From DATLBY01 sp035526665 (GTDB taxonomy: Bacteria > Acidobacteriota > Terriglobia > Bryobacterales > Bryobacteraceae), in assembly GCA_035526665.1 (NCBI GenBank), contig DATLBY010000206.1:1-5134 (forward strand): a DNA stretch of 5,134 bases, written 5' to 3'. Both the position numbers and the translations under genes were made by a program. The notes beneath the pieces were generated by a model. That model ran no database searches, was not told the DNA's origin, and worked only from the letters and a program-made list of their open reading frames with translations. Shown here piece after piece: positions 1 to 4,437 of this stretch. Position 1 is the stretch's first letter, and each line of letters opens with the position of its first letter.

Positions 1-86
1 TAGTTGCGAATTGTGTGTGGCGAGGAGTTTTCCCGGTGCAGCGCTTCCAGATATCGGGCAACCTGGGTGGCGATGTTATCCGGCAT
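1..86 (-). CDS. xerC: Tyrosine recombinase, XerC/XerD type, N-terminal fragment cut by the window edge
   Basis: Only the first 28 codons are inside the window. On the minus strand an ATG at 86-84 opens a frame reading MPDNIATQVARYLEAL followed by HRENSSPHTIRN, with a partial codon TA next that fits Tyr. The pattern Y-L-x-x-L, then an E-N-x-S-x-x-T-I-R-N-Y stretch, is the start of the SAM-like core-binding domain of Xer recombinases, which with a partner resolve chromosome dimers at dif. The catalytic Arg/His/Tyr domain lies outside, so activity cannot be judged. The start overlaps the last 11 bases of trmFO (76-86), suggesting translational coupling in one operon. A GGGAG (90-94) precedes the ATG by only 3 bases, a short spacing. 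The trmFO-xerC order is familiar from other bacteria such as Bacillus, which supports XerC over XerD or a phage integrase. The C versus D choice is inference. Confidence 0.82.
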   Translation of the reverse strand, partial: MPDNIATQVARYLEALHRENSSPHTIRN

Positions 87-1416
87 AGACTCCCAGAAAC
101 TCGTCCATGGCCACCCGGGCGCGGCGGCAGACTTCGGCGTGACGCGCCTTCTTGTCGTGCTTCAATGCCCGCCGGGTCGCTTCATCCAGGGCCGGAAGCA
201 GGTCGAAGGTAATATTAGCGGGCTGGTAGTCTCGCGCATCCGCGCCTGAGATGTACGCGCAGAGAGATCCCAGAGCAGTTTCGCGGGGAAACGCAGATAC
301 GGATTCGCTGTTTGCCAGCGCGGCTGCATGCCGGCCGGCCATCAGCCCGGTCGCGATCGACTCGGTGTACCCTTCTACTCCGGAAATCTGGCCGGCAAAG
401 AATATGCGCGGCATTTCCCGCAGTTGCAGTGTAGGCGTCAGCAGGGCGGGAGCGTTGATGTAAGTGTTCCGGTGCATTTGGCCGAACCGCAGGAACTCCG
501 CCTTCTGCAAGCCCGGAATCAGCCGGAAGACGCGAGACTGCTCGGCGTACTTCATGTGGTTCTGGAATCCCACAAGGTTATAGCTATCGGCGCGTGCATT
601 CTCCTGCCGGAGTTGCACAGCGGCGTAAGGCCAGCGTCCGGTGCGAGGGTCAGTGAGCCCCACGGGTTTCATGGGGCCAAAGCGTAAGGTATCGCGGCCA
701 CGGCGGGATATCTCCTCAATCGGGAGACAGGCCTCAAAATACGGAATATTTTCGTCGATCTTCGATTCATAGGTTTCGGCACGCAACAATTCGTCCACGA
801 AGCGGTCGTATTCCTCTTTGTTGAAGGGACAGTTCACATAGTCATCGGTCCCATCCAGCGACTTTCCATAGCGGGATTCGCGAAACGCGATGGACATGTC
901 GATCGATTCTGCATCCACTATCGGGCTGATGCTGTCGTAGAAAAAAAGGCGGTCCGAGCCGGTGAGCCTTGCGATTTCGCTCGCCAGCGCATCGCTGGTT
1001 AAGGGTCCCGTCGCGACGATTACAATCGCATCCTCCGGAATCGTGGTCACCTCCACGCGCTGGATCGAGATACGGGGGTGGCTGGTGATTGCCTGCGTAA
1101 TGCCGTCGGAGAATACATCGCGATCCACCGTAAGAGCGTGGCCTCCGGGCACTCTGGACTGTTGGGCCACCGCCATCGCGAGCGAATTCAGTTTGCGCAG
1201 CTCCTCCTTGAGCAGACGCGGGGCGGTGTTCTCGGATTCGCTTTTGAGGGAGTTGCTACACACCAGCTCGGCAAATCGATCTGTTTTATGAGCCGGAGTC
1301 TGGGTCACGGGGCGCATCTCGTTGAGAAGGACTTCGTGGCCTGCCTGCGCGGCCTGCCAGGCCGCTTCCGAGCCGGCGAGTCCTCCGCCGATGACGATAA
1401 TGCGATTGGGCTGCAA
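76..1416 (-). CDS. trmFO: Methylenetetrahydrofolate--tRNA-(uracil-5-)-methyltransferase TrmFO
   Basis: This FAD- and folate-dependent cytoplasmic enzyme makes 5-methyluridine at position 54 of the tRNA T-loop, using methylenetetrahydrofolate instead of S-adenosylmethionine. The 446-residue product is close to the usual family length and looks intact. Residues 6-20 hold the FAD-binding IVIGGGLAGSEAAW motif, and NEMRP follows at 32-36. LVCSNSLKSE (51-60) contains Cys53, matching the catalytic-loop Cys of characterised enzymes. FEACLPIEE (227-235) contains Cys230, equivalent to the second conserved Cys. AGQISGVEGYTES (341-353) is the C-terminal FAD-site signature shared with MnmG. The start is a TTG at 1416-1414: an in-frame TGA lies two codons upstream and no ATG gives the nucleotide-binding motif. 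No convincing ribosome binding site is visible. The stop overlaps the downstream recombinase gene. The larger relative MnmG (about 620 residues) is excluded by length and motifs. Confidence 0.97.
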   Translation of the reverse strand: MQPNRIIVIGGGLAGSEAAWQAAQAGHEVLLNEMRPVTQTPAHKTDRFAELVCSNSLKSESENTAPRLLKEELRKLNSLAMAVAQQSRVPGGHALTVDRDVFSDGITQAITSHPRISIQRVEVTTIPEDAIVIVATGPLTSDALASEIARLTGSDRLFFYDSISPIVDAESIDMSIAFRESRYGKSLDGTDDYVNCPFNKEEYDRFVDELLRAETYESKIDENIPYFEACLPIEEISRRGRDTLRFGPMKPVGLTDPRTGRWPYAAVQLRQENARADSYNLVGFQNHMKYAEQSRVFRLIPGLQKAEFLRFGQMHRNTYINAPALLTPTLQLREMPRIFFAGQISGVEGYTESIATGLMAGRHAAALANSESVSAFPRETALGSLCAYISGADARDYQPANITFDLLPALDEATRRALKHDKKARHAEVCRRARVAMDEFLGVYAG

Positions 1417-1442
1417 CTTTCAGGATACTGGATGGGATCTTC

Positions 1443-1451
1443 TTATATAAT
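1443..1451. promoter_or_regulatory. Shared AT-rich -10 region between trmFO and the oxidoreductase gene
   Basis: The 41-bp spacer between the two divergent starts contains the palindrome TTATATAA (1443-1450). Read on the plus strand it gives a perfect TATAAT at 1446-1451. Read on the minus strand it gives TATAAG at 1447-1442. I found no good -35 hexamer at the normal distance on either strand. The plus-strand TATAAT ends 6 bases before the ATG at 1458, so transcription would begin at or next to that ATG. A bidirectional promoter is inferred from position and sequence only. Confidence 0.5.
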
Positions 1452-1457
1452 TCCTGC

Positions 1458-2657
1458 ATGCTCGAAATTACGATGTCCCGGCGATCCCTGCTACGTGGGG
1501 CCACTGCGGTTACGGCCGCCTCATATTCGCGAATTCTGGGTGCGAATGAACGGATACAAGTGGGCTTGATCGGGGCAGGGGGGCGCGGCAGTCACGTGTT
1601 GGGCATTTTCACCAAGACGGATCGCGTGGAGGTCCCTGCCGTGTGCGACGTCTGGCAGGAGCGGGCGGACATCGCGAAGAACAAAATCGCGCCGAACGCG
1701 GCCACCTTTATCGACTACCGTAAATTGCTCGACATGAAGAAACTGGATGCGGTGCTGATCGCCACTCCGGACCATTGGCACTCGCGCACGGCTATTGACG
1801 CACTGAACGCAGGCAAAGACGTGTACGTCGAGAAGCCGTTGACGCTCAGAATGGAAGAGGGGCCCGAAATCGTGAAGGCGGCGCGGGTGAACAACCGCGT
1901 ATGCCAGGTGGGGATGCAGCAGCGTTCCGGCAAGCACTATCTGCAGGCGAAAGAAGAGATCATCAAGGCCGGTAAGCTGGGCAAAATCACTTTGGCGCGG
2001 ACCTGGTGGCACGGAAACGGAGCGCACCTGCAAAAGGCGCCGGCCAGGCTCGCCACCCGGCCTTCAGACCTGGATTGGGCCAAATTTCTCGGTCCTGTAA
2101 AATGGCGCGATTGGGATCCGCAGCAGTATTACAACTTCCGGGCTTATCTGGATTTTGGAGGCGGGCAGGTGACCGATCTATTCACCCACTGGATCGACGT
2201 GGTTCATATGTTCATGGAACAGGATAATCCCATATCGGCCGTGGCATCGGGCGGAGTCTACAGTTACAAAGACGGCCGCACTGCCCCCGACACCATCAAC
2301 GTGTTGCTCGAGTATCCGTCCGAATGGACCGCCACTTTCGAAGCTACGCTGGCCCCGGGCATTACCGGAGCCGCGGTGGAGATGTGCGGCACCGAAGGGC
2401 GGCTGTTCATCACGCGCGGGCGCTATGAGTATTATGCAAAGGGCAAAAAAGAGCCATTGGTGGTAACCACGGATCGCGACCAGACCATCGACCATGTGCA
2501 AAACTTCCTGGATTGCGTGAAATCCAGGAACAAACCGAACGGCGACGTCTGGATCGGGCACCGATCCGCGCAGGCATCGCATCTTGGCAATATCGCCTAC
2601 GTACAGAAGAGGAGGCTGCGGTTTGATCCTGACCGGGAAGAGATTCTGCCGCTTTAG
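1458..2657 (+). CDS. Gfo/Idh/MocA-family oxidoreductase with twin-arginine signal
   Basis: The product is an NAD(P)-dependent dehydrogenase of the glucose-fructose oxidoreductase / inositol dehydrogenase family, which usually acts on sugars, sugar acids or cyclitols. Residues 7-12 read SRRSLL and are followed by a weakly hydrophobic stretch to about residue 29, a twin-arginine export signal; a cut after LGA (29) is possible but not clear. The Rossmann motif GAGGRG is at 39-44, ATPDHWH at 102-108, and the family EKP motif with its catalytic Lys at 125-127. The C-terminal domain carries GGGQVTDLFTHWIDVVH (234-250), with D240, H244 and D247 in the usual active-site region. The length of 399 is within the family range. 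A second ATG at 1473 would start directly at MSRRSLL. No Shine-Dalgarno precedes either start, while a TATAAT ends 6 bases before the first, so a leaderless message is possible. The substrate cannot be read from the sequence. The gene stands alone, with no sugar-use partners beside it. Confidence 0.92.
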   Translation: MLEITMSRRSLLRGATAVTAASYSRILGANERIQVGLIGAGGRGSHVLGIFTKTDRVEVPAVCDVWQERADIAKNKIAPNAATFIDYRKLLDMKKLDAVLIATPDHWHSRTAIDALNAGKDVYVEKPLTLRMEEGPEIVKAARVNNRVCQVGMQQRSGKHYLQAKEEIIKAGKLGKITLARTWWHGNGAHLQKAPARLATRPSDLDWAKFLGPVKWRDWDPQQYYNFRAYLDFGGGQVTDLFTHWIDVVHMFMEQDNPISAVASGGVYSYKDGRTAPDTINVLLEYPSEWTATFEATLAPGITGAAVEMCGTEGRLFITRGRYEYYAKGKKEPLVVTTDRDQTIDHVQNFLDCVKSRNKPNGDVWIGHRSAQASHLGNIAYVQKRRLRFDPDREEILPL

Positions 2658-2658
2658 G

Positions 2659-2699
2659 CGCGACTAGCTCATTCGCATCAACTTCGCGAGATTTTTTTT
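2659..2699 (+). terminator. Possible weak intrinsic terminator after the oxidoreductase gene
   Basis: Just after the stop, CGCGA (2659-2663) can pair with TCGCG (2684-2688) across a 20-base loop, and a run of eight T (2692-2699) follows three bases later. The stem is short and the loop long, so this is a weak candidate. A second pairing competes with it: AGCTC-A-TTCGC (2666-2676) with GCGAA-AC-GAGCT (2705-2716), which would place the T run in the loop. The element overlaps the last codons of the convergent small membrane protein gene; on that strand the T run encodes Lys-Lys-Ile. Confidence 0.35.
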
Positions 2700-2947
2700 G
2701 CCTTGCGAAACGAGCTCCAACCGAAGAACAGCATCAGGAGGGTGAACGAACAGCTCATCACGGCGTGGAAGAGACTTTCCCCGTCACCGTCAAATTTTCG
2801 AATATTCCGGTAAGTGGATGGGATAGCCCACACCGCCAGCGCCAGGAACACGAAACCAATGACCTCATTCCACAGCACCCGCGCGGGCTTGATAACCCCA
2901 GGGAGGACATGAGTGATGAGTTTTTTACCTACAGAGCGTGGTGGCAC
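2678..2947 (-). CDS. Small two-helix membrane protein of unknown function
   Basis: This 89-residue protein has a basic N-terminus (R4, K8, K9) and two hydrophobic segments, about residues 24-42 (VLWNEVIGFVFLALAVWAI) and 59-79 (LFHAVMSCSFTLLMLFFGW). A short hydrophilic loop with KFDGDGES joins them, and the tail is positively charged (RKAKKISRS). By the positive-inside rule both ends would be cytoplasmic. The PGVIKP-x-x-x-LWNEVIGF stretch and the KKISRS end look like a conserved family that I recall from acidobacterial genomes, but I can give no function. The start is a GTG at 2947-2945, preceded by AAAGGTGA (2958-2965) at a 10-base spacing. The frame stays open upstream, but no start codon occurs in the roughly 100 bases I read. 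The gene converges on the oxidoreductase (20-bp gap) and diverges from the small acidic protein gene. Confidence 0.75.
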   Translation of the reverse strand: MPPRSVGKKLITHVLPGVIKPARVLWNEVIGFVFLALAVWAIPSTYRNIRKFDGDGESLFHAVMSCSFTLLMLFFGWSSFRKAKKISRS

Positions 2948-2957
2948 AGTACTATTT

Positions 2958-2965
2958 TCACCTTT
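2958..2965 (-). promoter_or_regulatory. Ribosome binding site supporting the GTG start of the small membrane protein
   Basis: On the minus strand AAAGGTGA lies 10 bases before the GTG at 2947-2945. It matches part of the anti-Shine-Dalgarno complement AAGGAGGTGA. No ATG or TTG in frame competes with this start. Confidence 0.5.
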
Positions 2966-2992
2966 GTACTGAAGTTTGTCCCGTAGTACGCC

Positions 2993-3043
2993 GATGTTGC
3001 AAATATGGACGATACTTGCAACGGCTGATGGCCGTGCAACATC
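2993..3043. repeat. Nested GTTGCA inverted repeats in the divergent spacer
   Basis: The half-site GTTGCA occurs three times: forward at 2996-3001 and reverse (TGCAAC) at 3017-3022 and 3035-3040. The first two form a near-perfect dyad, with GTTGCAAATAT (2996-3006) and ATACTTGCAAC (3012-3022) matching at 10 of 11 positions across a 5-base centre. The first and third form a perfect 9-bp inverted repeat, GATGTTGCA (2993-3001) and TGCAACATC (3035-3043). A third dyad, ACGGC-TGATG-GCCGT (3021-3035), extends through TTGCA on one side and TGCAA on the other with one bulged base, so the second and third copies can also pair as a hairpin. Either a repressor or activator operator or alternative RNA structures in the leader of the minus-strand gene would explain this. 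Function is inferred. Confidence 0.6.
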
Positions 3044-3046
3044 ATA
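3041..3046 (-). promoter_or_regulatory. Candidate -10 for the small membrane protein gene
   Basis: The minus strand reads TATGAT here, five of six matches to TATAAT. Transcription would start near 3034, leaving a leader of about 85 bases that contains the GTTGCA dyads. The best upstream hexamer, TTCAGA (3072-3067), is a poor -35 with a 20-base spacer, so support is modest. Confidence 0.35.
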
Positions 3047-3060
3047 TCTAGTGTACTGGG

Positions 3061-3069
3061 TGCTATTCT
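3061..3069 (+). promoter_or_regulatory. Candidate extended -10 for the small acidic protein gene
   Basis: TGCTATTCT matches the extended -10 form TG-N-TANNNT, which can work without a good -35, and none is seen. Transcription would start at about 3075-3077. That is at or just past the ATG at 3074 and bears directly on which start codon is used. Confidence 0.42.
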
Positions 3070-3073
3070 GAAA

Positions 3074-3409
3074 ATGGCCCAGGGAAGGGGCGGATACGTG
3101 GAAGATCGACTAAAGGAACTGATGCAGGAGCTGGGCGACGCCATCAACGACTCTCTGTCGGATTCCGATCGGATTGCGGCCGCAATTGGTGAAATCAAGC
3201 GTGCCGGTTACGACGTGTTCCTGGTCCTTGAGGCAACGATCGGTTTCAACAAGCGGGACGAAAACAGCGACGATTCAGATGCCGATGAGGTCGAGGGCGA
3301 CGTTCCCACACTCCACAAATTCGAATCCACGGGCAAGGTGAAGTGGACATCGCAGGATCATAAATTCCTGCGCGCCCTAAAAATAGCCATTGACGAAGAA
3401 GTGCGTTAA
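3074..3409 (+). CDS. Small acidic protein of unknown function
   Basis: The 111-residue product is soluble, with no signal peptide or membrane segment. Residues 9-44 (VEDRLKELMQELGDAIN onward) look helical and amphipathic. GYDVFLVLEATIGF (45-58) is probably a beta strand or hydrophobic core. An acidic linker rich in Asp, Glu and Ser spans about 62-76, and a C-terminal segment, WTSQDHKFLRALKIAIDEE (91-109), looks helical. The pattern of two ordered ends around a variable acidic linker seems familiar from acidobacterial hypothetical proteins, but no named domain is evident. The start is uncertain. ATG 3074 has no ribosome binding site and coincides with the predicted transcription start, whereas GTG 3098 (VEDRLKEL) has a good one. 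The stop shares TTAA with the convergent glycosyltransferase stop. The gene diverges from the small membrane protein gene, so a shared function is possible but unproven. Confidence 0.8.
   Translation: MAQGRGGYVEDRLKELMQELGDAINDSLSDSDRIAAAIGEIKRAGYDVFLVLEATIGFNKRDENSDDSDADEVEGDVPTLHKFESTGKVKWTSQDHKFLRALKIAIDEEVR
3083..3090 (+). promoter_or_regulatory. Ribosome binding site for an alternative GTG start at 3098
   Basis: GGAAGGGG contains GGAAGG, ending 9 bases before the GTG at 3098, and AGGGG, ending 7 bases before it. Both are good Shine-Dalgarno positions. No such motif precedes the ATG at 3074. Together with the -10 at 3064-3069 this favours initiation at 3098 and a 103-residue protein. Confidence 0.45.
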
Positions 3410-4428
3410 AGCAACTCTTTGTAAACGGCGCAGGTCTTCTCTACAGCATTTTTCCATGTGAAACTGGCGGCTCGCAGCTGTCCCTTTGCCCGTAGCCGAT
3501 CCCGAAGTATCTCGTCCTCTACTAATAACCGCAGCGCGGTAGCGATCGCAGACTCATCCACTGGATCGACCAGGATAGCCGCGTCACCGGCTACTTCGGG
3601 CAACGCGGAAGTGTTCGAGGTCACCACCGGTACTCCCGCTGCCATCGCTTCCAGAACCGGAATGCCAAAACCTTCGTCCAGTGAGGGAAAGGCAAAGATG
3701 CCGGCACGGGAATAGAGGCGTCGCAATTCCTCCGTGGTGACATATCCGGTAATTTGGATTCGTGGCCTGGCAGGGCTGACGTCTATCCGGTTCGCGATCG
3801 CCTCGGCGCCATATCCAGCCGAGCCCGCCAGCACGAGTTTCCACTCCGCCGGGAGAGTCTCAAAGGCGCCGATCAGGCGGGAGATGTTCTTCCGCTGTTG
3901 GATTGCACCCACATGAAGAATTAATTTCTCCCTGGGGCTCGCGTCTGCCGGCGGGAAGTGCACGCCGTGGTGAACGACGCGGAGCCGCTCCCGCTCAACG
4001 CCGAGCAACTCCTGGACTTGGCGTGCCGTGAACTCCGACACGCATATGATGCGGTCCGAAACCGACGCAGCATGTTTGGCCTGCTGGATGAAGCGTTTGC
4101 GGAATTCGGGTGTGGAGTACTCGCCGGTGAAAACAAACAGGTCGTGAAAGGTACACACCTTTTTCCGGCAACATCTCTTTGGTAAGCGTTGATTCAGGCC
4201 ATGGAATAGCTCTGCCCGGATGGGCAGATACTCCTGTAAAAGACCGCGGCTACAGTTTGGCGGCAGTGGCGTCCCGTGAGCTCGCAAATACCGGTGCGCG
4301 CGGTAGCAGCAGACGAATTTCTCCTCCGGATAGCGGAGTGCCAGTCCGGAGATCATTTCGTTTGAGTAGACGCCTACGCCGGACAGTTCCCGCCCGACGC
4401 TATAGGTTGCATCCAGCGCGATTCGCAA
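3406..4428 (-). CDS. GT4-family glycosyltransferase (GT-B fold)
   Basis: This 340-residue retaining glycosyltransferase transfers a sugar from a nucleotide-activated donor, probably to a lipid-linked or growing surface glycan at the cytoplasmic face of the membrane. The N-terminal Rossmann domain begins MRIALDATYS and carries the glycine-rich acceptor loop SGVGVY (16-21), HDLF (95-98) and CVSEF (129-133). The C-terminal domain has GAIQQRKN (174-181), whose basic pair R179-K180 fits the donor-phosphate site. It also has the E-x7-E signature, with E252 and E260 in DEGFGIPVLEAMAAGVPVV. The length is normal and the frame intact. The start is TTG (4428-4426): it gives the family-typical N-terminus, and the nearby ATG (4436-4434) is out of frame. 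GGAG (4431-4434) lies only 2 bases before the TTG. The gene follows the sigma-54 regulator gene by 9 bp, so they are probably co-transcribed. Mannosyl- or rhamnosyl-type transfer is plausible; donor and acceptor are not readable. Confidence 0.93.
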   Translation of the reverse strand: MRIALDATYSVGRELSGVGVYSNEMISGLALRYPEEKFVCCYRAHRYLRAHGTPLPPNCSRGLLQEYLPIRAELFHGLNQRLPKRCCRKKVCTFHDLFVFTGEYSTPEFRKRFIQQAKHAASVSDRIICVSEFTARQVQELLGVERERLRVVHHGVHFPPADASPREKLILHVGAIQQRKNISRLIGAFETLPAEWKLVLAGSAGYGAEAIANRIDVSPARPRIQITGYVTTEELRRLYSRAGIFAFPSLDEGFGIPVLEAMAAGVPVVTSNTSALPEVAGDAAILVDPVDESAIATALRLLVEDEILRDRLRAKGQLRAASFTWKNAVEKTCAVYKELL

Positions 4429-4437
4429 GTCTCCATT

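Noticed and set aside
962..1569. Plus-strand open frames of 109 and 163 codons opposite trmFO (962-1291 and 1078-1569)
   Set aside because: They lie antisense to trmFO, whose product matches its family along its whole length. They show no recognisable domain and no ribosome binding site that I could find.
1521..2582. Minus-strand open frames opposite the oxidoreductase gene (1521-2033, 1715-1933, 2178-2582)
   Set aside because: They are shadows of a well-supported coding frame, with compositions rich in His and Arg typical of antisense reading of GC-rich genes.
2600..2657. C-terminal truncation of the oxidoreductase
   Set aside because: Many relatives have a longer tail after the RFDP motif, but the frame ends cleanly, the sequence past the stop does not look like a continued tail, and all core motifs are present. 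A naturally short tail is simpler.
2942..2957. TGGCAC at 2942-2947 as a sigma-54 -24 element
   Set aside because: Five bases downstream the sequence is TATT rather than TTGC, so there is no -12 element. It also lies at the 5' end of a gene on the opposite strand.
2929..3198. Minus-strand open frame of 89 codons across the divergent spacer
   Set aside because: It would cover the dyad cluster and the start of the small acidic protein gene. The product is low-complexity Ser-rich with no coherent fold, and the real minus-strand gene here uses another frame.
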